Shown here one piece after another: positions 38,668 to 48,036 of a stretch of DNA of 57,602 nt. Under the pieces are notes generated by a model. That model searched no databases and was not told the DNA's origin. It saw only the letters and a program-made list of their open reading frames with translations. The stretch spans positions 1 through 57,602 of the forward strand of contig DUPN01000118.1 in NCBI GenBank assembly GCA_012838305.1, given 5' to 3'. Each line of letters begins with the position of its first letter. Position 1 is the first letter of the stretch. The position numbers were made by a program, and so were the translations under genes. Source of the DNA: Bacillota bacterium (GTDB lineage: Bacteria > Bacillota > Limnochordia > Darwinibacteriales > Darwinibacteriaceae).

Positions 38668-39521
38668 TCATCTTTGCGAGCCGCAATTTGAAACTCTTTT
38701 TTAGGGATCGCGCCGCAGTGTTTTTCTCGCTTCTGGCTGTGTTGATCATCATCGGACTCTATGTGCTCTTCTTGGGGGATATGGTAGCCGGCGATCTGAC
38801 GGGAGTGCCCGGGGGGAGATTTCTCATGGACAGCTGGATTATGGCCGGTCTCTTGGCGGTCACTTCGGTAACCACAACCATGGGAGCGGTGGGAGTGGTG
38901 GTAGACGATCGATCCAAGGGCATCGCCAAGGATTTCCATGCCTCACCCTTAAAACGTACCACTTTGGTTGGCGGCTACTTGCTTAGCACCATGGCGATAG
39001 GTGTGATCATGAGTATCGTCGGCCTCATTTTGGCGGAGCTCTATATCCTGGCGGGGGGAGGCGAGCTCTTGCCCTTGGGCAATTTGCTGAAAGTCTTGGG
39101 GTTAATTTTTCTTTCCACCATGGCCAGCGGGTCTTTGGTCTTTTTCCTGGCATCCTTTTTTAAGACGCAGAACGCCTACGGGGTGGCCAGTACCGTGGTG
39201 AATACCCTGATTGGTTTTCTGATGGGCATCTATGTGCCCATCGGCGTGCTGCCAAGTGCCGTGCAAACTGCAATTCGGCTCTTTCCCATCTCCCATGCGG
39301 CCGTCCTGTTCAGGCAGGTACTAATGGATGTTCCTTTGGATCGTTCCTTTGCAGAGGCGCCTCCGGCGATGGTCACGAACTTCAAAGCCAGTCTTGGCAT
39401 CGTTTTCCAGTTCGGAGACAGCGCCTTGAGCACCGCCGGGAGCCTTTTGGTCCTTGTGGTCACCACAGTGATCTTTTTTGCCCTGGGAGTATGGAGAATG
39501 CTCTTGCCGGAAAAGAAGTAA
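38664..39521 (+). CDS. ABC-2 type permease, DrrB type
   Basis: 285 residues with six membrane helices: an N-terminal RNLKLFFRDRAAVFFSLLAVLIIIG segment, the paired helices around residues 100-140, and a last helix FFALGVWRMLLPEKK. This is the ABC-2 fold. Translation is coupled to the DrrA-type gene by ATGA overlap. The pair probably exports a lipid-like or drug-like compound. A terminator follows directly. Confidence 0.92.
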   Translation: MIIFASRNLKLFFRDRAAVFFSLLAVLIIIGLYVLFLGDMVAGDLTGVPGGRFLMDSWIMAGLLAVTSVTTTMGAVGVVVDDRSKGIAKDFHASPLKRTTLVGGYLLSTMAIGVIMSIVGLILAELYILAGGGELLPLGNLLKVLGLIFLSTMASGSLVFFLASFFKTQNAYGVASTVVNTLIGFLMGIYVPIGVLPSAVQTAIRLFPISHAAVLFRQVLMDVPLDRSFAEAPPAMVTNFKASLGIVFQFGDSALSTAGSLLVLVVTTVIFFALGVWRMLLPEKK

Positions 39522-39537
39522 CGGAAAATCTTTGCGG

Positions 39538-39574
39538 AAGGGGGACGCCCGAAAGGGAGATCCCCCTTTTTTTA
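39538..39574 (+). terminator. terminator of the ABC exporter operon
   Basis: AAGGGGGA pairs with TCCCCCTT, followed by a T run. It isolates the exporter operon from locus B. Confidence 0.9.
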
Positions 39575-39662
39575 TTGGGCTTTCGAACAATCTTCCTCTA
39601 TTCTTAAAATATTTTTTGCATTAGAAGGGACATGGGGGATTCTTGTGTAATTAGATCATATA

Positions 39663-39674
39663 GAAATCGGTTTC
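39663..39674. promoter_or_regulatory. LacI/CcpA-type operator of locus B
   Basis: GAAATCGGTTTC is a CG-centred palindrome with one mismatch, 19 bases before the GH10 start codon. It resembles a catabolite-responsive element or an operator for the LacI-family protein at 55423. It differs in half-site sequence from the two locus A operators. No convincing -35/-10 pair was found next to it. Confidence 0.6.
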
Positions 39675-39692
39675 CACTAGGGAGGGCGGAAC

Positions 39693-40712
39693 ATGCCGGA
39701 GGCTTTAGAGTCGCTGCAGCAAATCTATCAAGACTATTTTCTCCTGGGTGCCGCCGTTTCCAGCAAGACCCTTTGCACCTCTGAGGAGCTGATCCTAAAG
39801 CATTTTGGCAGTATTACGGCGGAAAACGCCATGAAATTCGGGAGAATCCATCCCGCATCCGACCGTTATGACTTCCGCGAAGCCGATGCCATCGTGGACT
39901 TTGCCCGGACCCATGGCAAGCAGATCCGCGGGCATACACTGGTGTGGCACAACCAGGTGCCGGACTGGGTGTTCTTAGACGATGACGGCTGCCCGGTTTC
40001 CCGGGGAGAGCTTTTGGAGCGGATGCAGTCCCATATTTACACCGTCATGGGCCGTTACAGGGGCCACATCGATGCCTGGGATGTGGTGAATGAAGCCATT
40101 GAAGATCGGGGCAGCAGCTATTTGCGCCAATCCAAATGGCTCCAGATTATTGGACCGGACTATGTTGCTAGAGCCTTTGAGTTTGCCCACGCAGCGGATC
40201 CCGAGGCAGTGCTGCTTTACAATGATTATAACGAGACGAATTCAGTGAAGCGCCAAAAGATGATCCACCTTGTCCAGGAGCTGCAGGATCAAGGTGTCCC
40301 CATTCACGGAATAGGATTACAGGCCCATTGGAGTATCTACCATCCGTCCATGGATTCCATCCGAGCTGCACTTGATGACTATCTGCTCCTGGGCTTACCC
40401 ATTCACTTCACAGAACTGGATCTCTCGATGTTCAGGTTCGAGGATCCCTCGCGAGACTGCACTTGGCCCACCAGGGAAATGCTGGAGAGGCAGGCCCAGG
40501 TTTATGGGGAGATCTTCGCTCTCTTGCGGGACTATCACCAGCACATTGCTTCCGTGACCTTGTGGGGCGTGGCCGATGATCATACCTGGCTTGACGATTT
40601 TCCAGTGCGGAGCAGAAAGAACTGGCCCCTGCTCTTTGACGAAGAACATAGACCCAAGGCGTCGTTTGATCGGGTCGTCGAATTTTCGAAGGGAGGCGGT
40701 AGTGACAGGTAG
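39693..40712 (+). CDS. cytoplasmic GH10 endo-1,4-beta-xylanase
   Basis: 339 residues and no signal peptide, so the enzyme should act inside the cell on imported xylo-oligosaccharides. It is a GH10 TIM barrel: ITAENAMKFG, GHTLVWHNQVPDWV, the acid/base Glu134 in WDVVNEAIED, LYNDYNETN, the nucleophile Glu241 in HFTELDLSMF, and the final WGVADDHTWL. A typical GH10 catalytic domain of about 320-340 residues. It heads locus B behind GGGAGGG, with a LacI/CcpA-type operator just upstream. A secreted GH10 occurs in the same locus at 48998. Confidence 0.96.
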   Translation: MPEALESLQQIYQDYFLLGAAVSSKTLCTSEELILKHFGSITAENAMKFGRIHPASDRYDFREADAIVDFARTHGKQIRGHTLVWHNQVPDWVFLDDDGCPVSRGELLERMQSHIYTVMGRYRGHIDAWDVVNEAIEDRGSSYLRQSKWLQIIGPDYVARAFEFAHAADPEAVLLYNDYNETNSVKRQKMIHLVQELQDQGVPIHGIGLQAHWSIYHPSMDSIRAALDDYLLLGLPIHFTELDLSMFRFEDPSRDCTWPTREMLERQAQVYGEIFALLRDYHQHIASVTLWGVADDHTWLDDFPVRSRKNWPLLFDEEHRPKASFDRVVEFSKGGGSDR

Positions 40713-40763
40713 TGTTTTGAACGCAATGGAGAAGATTCGAGAATCTAGGAGGAGGGTGTACCA

Positions 40764-42071
40764 ATGAGAAAGTTCAGTTACGTCTTGGTAGTCCTATTGG
40801 TGCTCGTTCTGGGTGCAGCACCAATGTTGGCGTATGTATCAGACCGGCATGACTTTGGAGAAATTGACTTCCAGGGTGCTACAGTACATTATATTGCCCA
40901 TTTCAATGCTTTGGCCCGCTTTGAAGAAGGTGGAGAGTTTGCTGGCCGCCTGGAAGAGGCCAAAGCGCTGTTCAATATTGGAGATATCGTACTTGTCGAA
41001 GGTAGCTGGGACGGCGTGGGCGAGCTAGCCCTCAACAGGTACCTGGCAGGCGATTCCCAATATGATATCTGGCGTCTGCCCCACAATGCCTTTTTCCAAC
41101 TGGCCAGCCGCGGCGCCATGTTCCCTGTGAGCGATATACTGCCCCCAGAGTATTTTGAGCAGCTCTCCGACATCACCAAGCTGAAGAACGAGCGCCTGCG
41201 CTATGACGGCAAGCTGCTTCACTTTTCTGTGGGCGCCCCCGATGACTGGGGTCATGCCCCATTTGTCGTGGTTAACTTAGACATGTTTGAACGGGAAAAT
41301 CTCGGAAATCCCTACGAACTCTATGAGGCCGGTCTTTGGGATTGGGATCATGTGGAAGAAATCGCACGCAAGGCCACCCGGGATACCACAGGTGACGGTG
41401 TGATCGATCAATGGGGATTTGCCTTTATCGATCCCTATTTCCTGATTTTCAGCAATGGCGGCACCATCACCAGGCTCGATGAGGACGGACGGGTTGTCTT
41501 CTCCTTAGGCGAACCCGCTGCTCTAGAGGGCTTACGCAAACGGAATGAATGGGTCAATGTTGAAGGAATCTCCTATGGTGACTGGCAGATGCGGGAGTTC
41601 ATCACGGGACAAACGGCCATGGGAATCTTCCCATTCTGGCAGATTATCCCGGATGATTTCGACTTCAACCATGGGGTTCTGCCTCTGCCCAAAGGCCCCC
41701 ATGTTGATGACTATGTATTTGCTCCTGGTGTAGCCGATGCGATCTACCTACCCAACAATTCCGCCTATCCCTTAGGCCTGGTAGCGCTGGACAACTTCCT
41801 CTTCCCACTGGAGGAGTACTACGAAATTCGTGAACTGGAGATCTCCCATCGGGTCAGGGACTATGAGTCCTATACGATTATGCAGACAGCGTTCGAAAAC
41901 CTAAATGGTGACGTCGCCTATTACCACAACTTCCTCGGTAACTGGTGGGAAGGTGAGACTCCCTACGGAGGAATCATCGCCGGTATCAACGATGGACGGC
42001 CAGTGGCCACAGTGGTGGGCGAGTTTGCACCTCCGGGGCAAGCCCTAATTGACGAGTACCTCAAGCAATAG
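40764..42071 (+). CDS. ABC sugar transporter solute-binding protein (simple SBP, locus B)
   Basis: 435 residues of the family 1 extracellular solute-binding type. The signal peptide is residues 1-22 (cleavage near MLAY) without a lipobox. Family traits include DIWRLPHNAFFQLASRG, the strand FVVVNLDMFERENLGNPYELYEAGLWDWD and GQTAMGIFPFWQ. Many aromatic residues (W, Y, F) in the C-terminal half suit sugar stacking. It probably delivers xylo-oligosaccharides to one of the two permease pairs. It starts 51 bases after the GH10 gene and is followed by a strong hairpin. Confidence 0.88.
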   Translation: MRKFSYVLVVLLVLVLGAAPMLAYVSDRHDFGEIDFQGATVHYIAHFNALARFEEGGEFAGRLEEAKALFNIGDIVLVEGSWDGVGELALNRYLAGDSQYDIWRLPHNAFFQLASRGAMFPVSDILPPEYFEQLSDITKLKNERLRYDGKLLHFSVGAPDDWGHAPFVVVNLDMFERENLGNPYELYEAGLWDWDHVEEIARKATRDTTGDGVIDQWGFAFIDPYFLIFSNGGTITRLDEDGRVVFSLGEPAALEGLRKRNEWVNVEGISYGDWQMREFITGQTAMGIFPFWQIIPDDFDFNHGVLPLPKGPHVDDYVFAPGVADAIYLPNNSAYPLGLVALDNFLFPLEEYYEIRELEISHRVRDYESYTIMQTAFENLNGDVAYYHNFLGNWWEGETPYGGIIAGINDGRPVATVVGEFAPPGQALIDEYLKQ

Positions 42072-42103
42072 CCAAGCTTAGAGTGGCAGCAAATCTAGAA
42101 TTT

Positions 42104-42127
42104 GGCCCAGAGTATATGCTCTGGGCC
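42104..42127 (+). repeat. intercistronic hairpin after the SBP gene (locus B)
   Basis: GGCCCAGAG pairs with CTCTGGGCC, perfectly, around TATATG. C residues rather than T follow, so it is not a clean terminator. It occupies the same place as the hairpin at 8626-8649 in locus A and probably protects the SBP mRNA. Confidence 0.7.
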
Positions 42128-42148
42128 CCCTCTAAGGAGGTTTGAACT

Positions 42149-44338
42149 TTGCCTACCTGCCATCGAGAGAGACAGCTTGTATACCCTGTTTTTGCCCTCA
42201 TTTTCTTCTTTCTGATTCTATTTGGCGGAGCTGCCGGCGCTGTCGGGGTGCCCATCTCCAATTTCGTTGTGCCTTATACCAGTTATACCTATGACTATTG
42301 GGGTGAGGCCGTTCCTGCACCCCAGGCCTACCTGCCTTCCCATGTCATTACGGGGTCCGATCTCGGGGTGGGAGACTTCCGTGCCCCCAGTGACTTAGTG
42401 GTGGGCCCCGGCGGCGACATCTATATCGCAGATGCGGGAAACAACCGCATTTTGGTGTTTGACTCCTCTTGGCAGCTGCTGAGGATCATGGACAGTTTCA
42501 TCAATCGCGGAGAAGAGGATGGTTTCGCCAGGCCCCAGGGGATTTTTGTCACGGCGGACGGTTCTTTGTATGTGGCGGACACCGGTCAGACCCGGATTAT
42601 CCAGTTTGACTCCCAGGGGGAGTTGGTGCGCATTATTGGGCCCCCCCAGTCGGAGGTGGAAGGGGTCCTGCCCGCCGGCTTCGACTATCGTCCCCTCAAA
42701 GTAGGGGTGGATCTTCATGACCGCATTTATGTCATCTCTCAAGACCTTCCAGAGGGATTGATCAGCTTTAGCGAGGATGGACGATTCCGGGGCTTTCTAG
42801 GAGCGCCGAAGGTGACTCCCAATTTGGCGGATTATATCTGGTCACGGCTGGCCACCAGGGAACAGCGTGCCAGAATGCAGGTGTTCCTGCCTACAGAGTA
42901 TACGAACTTCGATCTGGATCCCGATGGTTTTATTTATGCTACTACTAAAGATGAGGATCAGGACGATTCCGGTCAAAAACGGGATCGGGTCAAGATGCTC
43001 AACGCCAAAGGCGAGGACTTGCTGCGGCGCTTAGGATTTGATCCGCCCGTTGGCGATGTGCAGTATCCTGATCAGCATTCCACTGCAACAAGGCGCAGGG
43101 CTTCGCTCTTAGTGGATATTACCGTCCAGGATTTTGGTGTGTATAGTGTTTTGGACAGCAATCGCGGCCGGGTCTTCACCTATGACAACAATGGCAATTT
43201 GCTGTATATGTTCGGATCCCGGGGGACCGACTATGGTCAGATGATGCAGCCAGTGGCCCTAGACTACCAGGATTACACCATGCTGGTCTTGGATGCCCAG
43301 AAGAACGCGATCATGATCTATGAGCCTACGGACTATGCCCTCTTAATTTGGGCCGCTCTCGATGCCTACAACCGGGGAGATTATGAGCTGACCGAAGCGC
43401 TCTGGCGCAAAGTGCTGGAGTTGAATGGAAACTATGATCTGGCGTATACGGGGATTGGCCGAACCTTGGTCAGGCGGGAGCTGTATGGCGAAGCCATGCA
43501 CTTTTTTAAGCTTGGCAACAACCGTGCGGAGTATTCCGACGCCTTCAATCTATACCGCCGAGGCGTCATCTATGAGCAGTTCTCTAAAGCATTCTTTGTG
43601 CTCTTAGCCCTGGGTTTGGCCATCGTTCTCGGCCGGAAGCTGAGGGGCAGAAAAAACTCTTCGGCCATGGTGCAGAGCGCAGCGGCCACGACCTCGGGCG
43701 AGGGCTTGATCCGCCAAACCCTCAGAAGCCTAAAGTACGGGTTTTATTGCCTCTTCCATCCAGGTGAAGGTTTTTATCAGCTCAAGTACGGACGTAGGGG
43801 AACGGTTGCCGCGGCCACAGTCATTTTGGGCCTTGTGGTGGCTGCCATCGTCTTTTCCAGGCAGTACACCGGCTTTATCTTCAACACCCTGGACCTAACC
43901 AGACTGAGCCTGCCTTTGGAAATCGCCAGTGTGGTGGTGCCGTTTCTGCTCTGGTCCGCCGTGAACTGGGCCTTGACCACCTTGATGGAGGGTAAGGGGA
44001 GTTTCCGGGACATTTACATTGCCTCCGCCTTCGCCCTCATTCCCCTCGTCTTGTTTATCTTCCCCTTAACGATTTTGAGCAACTATATTACGGCGGAAGA
44101 AGGCACTTTTTATCACGTTTCCCTGGCAGTAGGTGTGCTCTGGACCGCGGTTCTAGTTGTATTTGGTGCGGTCATGACCACCCATGAGTATGACTTTGCC
44201 AAGACCATCTGGACCTGTCTCTTGACCATTTTTGGCATGGCCTTTGCTATGTTTTTGGGCTTTCTCTTTATCAATTTGTCGGAACAGGTCTTTAACTTCA
44301 TCAATGACATCGTTGTAGAGTTAATGTACCGAACCTAG
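42149..44338 (+). CDS. NHL-repeat/TPR/Yip1 multidomain membrane protein (locus B)
   Basis: 729 residues from a TTG start, 8 bases after AAGGAGG. Signal sequence about residues 10-33. NHL blades occupy about 60-385 (SDLVVGPGGDIYIADAGNNRILVFDSS; QGIFVTADGSLYVADTGQTRIIQF). TPR-like repeats lie at about 395-465 (ALDAYNRGDYELTEALWRKVLEL), a membrane helix near 480, then a Yip1-like domain of about five helices. It has the same domain order and many matched segments as the protein at 13368, for example the DYIWSRLATREQRARM region. No characterised homologue is known to me. Confidence 0.8.
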   Translation: MPTCHRERQLVYPVFALIFFFLILFGGAAGAVGVPISNFVVPYTSYTYDYWGEAVPAPQAYLPSHVITGSDLGVGDFRAPSDLVVGPGGDIYIADAGNNRILVFDSSWQLLRIMDSFINRGEEDGFARPQGIFVTADGSLYVADTGQTRIIQFDSQGELVRIIGPPQSEVEGVLPAGFDYRPLKVGVDLHDRIYVISQDLPEGLISFSEDGRFRGFLGAPKVTPNLADYIWSRLATREQRARMQVFLPTEYTNFDLDPDGFIYATTKDEDQDDSGQKRDRVKMLNAKGEDLLRRLGFDPPVGDVQYPDQHSTATRRRASLLVDITVQDFGVYSVLDSNRGRVFTYDNNGNLLYMFGSRGTDYGQMMQPVALDYQDYTMLVLDAQKNAIMIYEPTDYALLIWAALDAYNRGDYELTEALWRKVLELNGNYDLAYTGIGRTLVRRELYGEAMHFFKLGNNRAEYSDAFNLYRRGVIYEQFSKAFFVLLALGLAIVLGRKLRGRKNSSAMVQSAAATTSGEGLIRQTLRSLKYGFYCLFHPGEGFYQLKYGRRGTVAAATVILGLVVAAIVFSRQYTGFIFNTLDLTRLSLPLEIASVVVPFLLWSAVNWALTTLMEGKGSFRDIYIASAFALIPLVLFIFPLTILSNYITAEEGTFYHVSLAVGVLWTAVLVVFGAVMTTHEYDFAKTIWTCLLTIFGMAFAMFLGFLFINLSEQVFNFINDIVVELMYRT

Positions 44339-44366
44339 CCTTGTTTGATCTGGAAAGGGGCTGAGA

Positions 44367-47117
44367 ATGGTGAGGATCAAAGCAGCCGTGTTTGCCCTAA
44401 TGCTCATGTCCATAACAGCAGTCATTCTGACCTGCGCAGCCGGGTCTTTGGCCCATGTCCTGCCTGGTTTCAGCATGGCGGCTGAAAACGAGTATCTCCA
44501 GCTCTACCTGAATGAAGAGTTGGTGGAATTTGCTGTGGTGGACAAAGCCAGCGGCGATATCTGGTTTTCTAATCCGCCGGATCGTCAAGAGAAAGAGACA
44601 GTGGTCGGCGGAACCAATAAACTAAGGCTCAACTCCCAGCTGACATTGACCTACTATGTGTCCAATCAGCAAAGACAAATGGACAGCTATAACGACAGCG
44701 TTCTCATTGGGCAGTACGAGATCCGTCCCATTCCCAACGGGTTCAGGGTGAACTACGATATTGGTAAGAAATGGCTGGATACAGATTATATGCCTCTGAT
44801 CATTACAGAGGAGCGTTTTAATGCACTCTTAGATCGGATGGAGAGTGAAGCGGATCAGAAGTTTCTGCGTAAACAGTATGCCCTCTTCACCCTGGAAGAG
44901 GGTTTTCAGGACACGGATGAGTTTAGCATCTTGGGAGTCGATCTCCCGTCCCTCTTGGGCGACTACGGTTTTAAGGTTGGCGAGAGTTTCCGGGCCAATG
45001 ATAAGCGCCGTTTGCTCCAGGAATACTTGGTTCTGTTACGTGATGGACAGGGCTATGACGCCTTGGGCCAGGTAACCCAGGAGGATATTTCCCCTGCATT
45101 CGGAACCCCGACTCTGATGTTTCGCTGGAACGTCATGCAATGGGACAGGGAGCGGGTGATGCAGATGTTCAAAGAGTATGGCTACACCCCCGAGGACGTG
45201 GCCCATGATCACCTCATGTATGGCGCCACTCCACCCTATCCCAATCTTCGCAACTTCCAGGTTTCTGTGGAGTACACCATCGACGGGCCCAGCCTCGTAG
45301 CTCGCATCCCGGGGGAGAGTGTTGTCTGGCCGGAAAAAGTTTACGATCCAGTTGAAGACGATAATGTCAGTTATCCTCTCACCCAGATCAGTCTACTCAG
45401 CTACTTTGGTGCCTCAGATCGGGATGCAGAAGGCTATATCCTGCTTCCGGACGGGTCTGGCGCCTTAGTGTACGCCAACAATGGCAAGGCCAATGTTACG
45501 CCCTATACACGCTCGGTTTACGGACGGGACTTGGCAGCGGGCCCCATTGCCGAATACTCGTCTTCCCTTAAAGATCAGATCTACTTGCCCGTCTTCGGTC
45601 TGAAGGATGGTGACAAGGCCTTTTTTGCCATCATCGAGGAAGGCGATGCCATGGCCAGCGTCCAGGCCACTGTGTCTGGGATGCGCGACTCCTTCAACAA
45701 GGCCTGGTGCAGCTTTGACTTTATTCCCCAGGCCAGAGTGTATATGGAATCAGAAGGAGCCCTAATTCACTTGCGGACCTTGTCTTTGAACATGTATCAA
45801 TCCCGTCCCTATCGAGGGGATATGACTGTCCGTTATCACTTTCTAAGTGGGGATGATGCCGATTACGCCGCCATGGCCCGCCTTTACCGGGACTACCTTG
45901 TGGAGCGATATCAACTAAAAAGGGTGGAGGCCGCGGGTGATTTACCCATGATTCTGGAGATTGTGGGCAGCATTGACGTGACCAAGCCTGTCTGGGGTAT
46001 CCCGGCCAATGTTGTGGTGCCCTTGACAACGTATGCCCAGGCCGAGGCAATTCTCAGCGATATGCTGGAAAAAGGTGTCTCTTCCATCGCCGTCCGCTAT
46101 CTCGGATGGCTCAAGGGAGGCATCAACCACGTCTATCCCACCAAGGTCGAGTTGGAGAGAACGGTGGGAAGCGGTGCAGAGTTGCAGTCCCTGACCCAAT
46201 TCATCCAGGACAACGCCCTGGAGCTCTTCCCTGATGTGAGTTTCACCGAGATGCGCCGCAATCGAGTCTTCGATCGCTTTCTTGGCTTCCTGCATTCATC
46301 TCGTTTCCTCAATCGCAGACAGGCGCATCTCAATGTTCATAATATTGCCACCTACCAGCCCATTGAACAAAGAAGGATTCCCTTGATCTCCCCTGCGCAG
46401 TATGGAGCGTTGCTGCAAAGCTTTATGGATGACTACGAGAACTGGGGCATCAAGGGTCTCTCCGCAGGCAGCTTTGGGTATCAGCTTTTCAGTGACTTTC
46501 GGGTCAATCCTGCGGATCTTGTCGATCGGCAGCAGGCCCAGAGCATCATGGCCAAGCAGGCCAAGTCCGTGGCCGGCAGGGGTACAGAGCTGATGATGGA
46601 GCGGGCCAATGCCTATCTCTTCCCTTACATCAAGTATATTGTGGATGCACCCATGTACGCCCATGGTACGGAAATCATCGATGGCAGCGTGCCCTTCTAC
46701 CAGATGGTGATCAGTGGATACCTGGGCTATGGGGGTCGTGCCGCCAACTTGGCGGATCAGGCGTCCCGGCCGTATCTTTTGAAAATGCTGGAAACAGGGG
46801 CCCTGCCACTTTTCACAGTGGCCGCCGCATCCACTGCAGAGGTCAAGCACACGAATTTCGATTATCTCTATTCTTTGACCTATGATCACTTGAGCAATGA
46901 CATTTTGCAGCTCTATCAGGAGGCTAAGGAGGTTCTGGCCGGTTTATGGCATTTGCCCATCGTTGATCACGATTGTCTGAGTCCCAATGTGTTTATCACG
47001 GAATATGAGGATGGAACTGCCATTATTGTCAATTACAACCGGGAAGACGTAGAAGTGCTGGATCGGATCATTCCAGCGGAAGACTATCTGGTCATCAAAT
47101 CGCAGAGCAGGTGGTGA
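44367..47117 (+). CDS. DUF5696 family secreted protein (locus B)
   Basis: 916 residues; signal peptide or anchor at residues 1-30. Beta-rich N-terminal region (LYLNEELVEFAVVDKASGDIWF), then LLPDGSGALVYANNGK and SVYGRDLA segments matching the locus A paralogue (FLFPDGPGALMRF, KKVYGPDLA). A barrel-like region from about residue 530 (PMILEIVGSIDVTKPVWG; GVSSIAVRYLGWLKGGINH; LFPDVSFTEM) is followed by SVPFYQMVISGYLGYGG and a closing beta domain (VFITEYEDGTAIIVNYNRED). The fold order suggests a glycosidase-like protein, but no catalytic residue is assigned. Start ATG lies 28 bases after the NHL gene. Confidence 0.75.
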   Translation: MVRIKAAVFALMLMSITAVILTCAAGSLAHVLPGFSMAAENEYLQLYLNEELVEFAVVDKASGDIWFSNPPDRQEKETVVGGTNKLRLNSQLTLTYYVSNQQRQMDSYNDSVLIGQYEIRPIPNGFRVNYDIGKKWLDTDYMPLIITEERFNALLDRMESEADQKFLRKQYALFTLEEGFQDTDEFSILGVDLPSLLGDYGFKVGESFRANDKRRLLQEYLVLLRDGQGYDALGQVTQEDISPAFGTPTLMFRWNVMQWDRERVMQMFKEYGYTPEDVAHDHLMYGATPPYPNLRNFQVSVEYTIDGPSLVARIPGESVVWPEKVYDPVEDDNVSYPLTQISLLSYFGASDRDAEGYILLPDGSGALVYANNGKANVTPYTRSVYGRDLAAGPIAEYSSSLKDQIYLPVFGLKDGDKAFFAIIEEGDAMASVQATVSGMRDSFNKAWCSFDFIPQARVYMESEGALIHLRTLSLNMYQSRPYRGDMTVRYHFLSGDDADYAAMARLYRDYLVERYQLKRVEAAGDLPMILEIVGSIDVTKPVWGIPANVVVPLTTYAQAEAILSDMLEKGVSSIAVRYLGWLKGGINHVYPTKVELERTVGSGAELQSLTQFIQDNALELFPDVSFTEMRRNRVFDRFLGFLHSSRFLNRRQAHLNVHNIATYQPIEQRRIPLISPAQYGALLQSFMDDYENWGIKGLSAGSFGYQLFSDFRVNPADLVDRQQAQSIMAKQAKSVAGRGTELMMERANAYLFPYIKYIVDAPMYAHGTEIIDGSVPFYQMVISGYLGYGGRAANLADQASRPYLLKMLETGALPLFTVAAASTAEVKHTNFDYLYSLTYDHLSNDILQLYQEAKEVLAGLWHLPIVDHDCLSPNVFITEYEDGTAIIVNYNREDVEVLDRIIPAEDYLVIKSQSRW

Positions 47118-47122
47118 GCGTT

Positions 47123-48019
47123 ATGGCGAAAAAGCGGATGTTTCTGAGTTTTAGACAGCGGCAGCTCCTGGGGGGAATTCTGTTCACCCTGCCCTTTGTC
47201 GTGGGCTTTCTGCTCTTCTTCTTACGTCCCTTGATTCAAGCCGTACAGTTTAGCTTCAGTGAGTTGGTGCTAACGAGTACCACCTATGAGCTGGATCCCC
47301 GGGGCTGGTCCAACTACCTCTACGCCCTGCAGCGGCATCCCGAGTTTTCCCGCAAGTTCACCGAGGTCCTAACGGACCTGGCCACTAGGCTGCCGATGAT
47401 AATTGCCTTTAGTTTCTTCGCGGCCAATATCATCAACCAAGACTTCAAAGGGAGAACTCTGGTGCGCGTCTTGTTCTTCCTCCCGGTCATAATGGGTGCG
47501 GGGGTGATTATGAAGCTAGAAATCGATGATTACTCCTTGATCATGCTGGAGCATGCCAGGGAGGGTGCCCGCTTTGGGGGGGCAGCTTTGCGCAGCATCT
47601 TTGAAAACTCCAGTATTCCAGAGGGAATGATGGAATATGTGGTGGGCGCGGCGGAAAGCTTACCCACGGTCATTCGGGCTTCAGGCGTGCAAATCTTGAT
47701 CTTCCTAGCGGGACTGCAGTCTATTCCCAGGGATGTCTACGAGGCTGCCAGTGTGGAAGGGGCCACAGCCTGGGAGCGATTTTGGCTGATTACCTTCCCC
47801 ATGTTAACGCCCTTGATCTTGACCAATGTAGTCTACACCGTTATTGACAGCTTTACTGTCATGAACAACGAACTTGTCCTGCTGATCCGCACCACGATGC
47901 TGGAAGGGGCGGGCTATGGTGTGGGCATGGCCATGGCCATGATTTACTTCACCGCCATCGCCATCGTGCTTGCCTTGGTTTTTGCCATACTATCGAAACG
48001 GGTCTTCTACCATGTCTAA
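47123..48019 (+). CDS. sugar ABC transporter permease, MalF type (B-type pair, locus B)
   Basis: 298 residues from the ATG at 47123 (GTG codons in frame from 47111 overlap the DUF5696 stop and are possible starts). Six helices, EAA loop near residue 206 (YEAASVEGATAWERFWLI). ASGVQILIFLAGLQSI matches the permease at 17622. A long extracytoplasmic loop with DYSLIMLEHAREGARFGG lies between helices 3 and 4. Confidence 0.9.
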   Translation: MAKKRMFLSFRQRQLLGGILFTLPFVVGFLLFFLRPLIQAVQFSFSELVLTSTTYELDPRGWSNYLYALQRHPEFSRKFTEVLTDLATRLPMIIAFSFFAANIINQDFKGRTLVRVLFFLPVIMGAGVIMKLEIDDYSLIMLEHAREGARFGGAALRSIFENSSIPEGMMEYVVGAAESLPTVIRASGVQILIFLAGLQSIPRDVYEAASVEGATAWERFWLITFPMLTPLILTNVVYTVIDSFTVMNNELVLLIRTTMLEGAGYGVGMAMAMIYFTAIAIVLALVFAILSKRVFYHV

Positions 48020-48036
48020 GAAAGGAGGCAGCGTCC

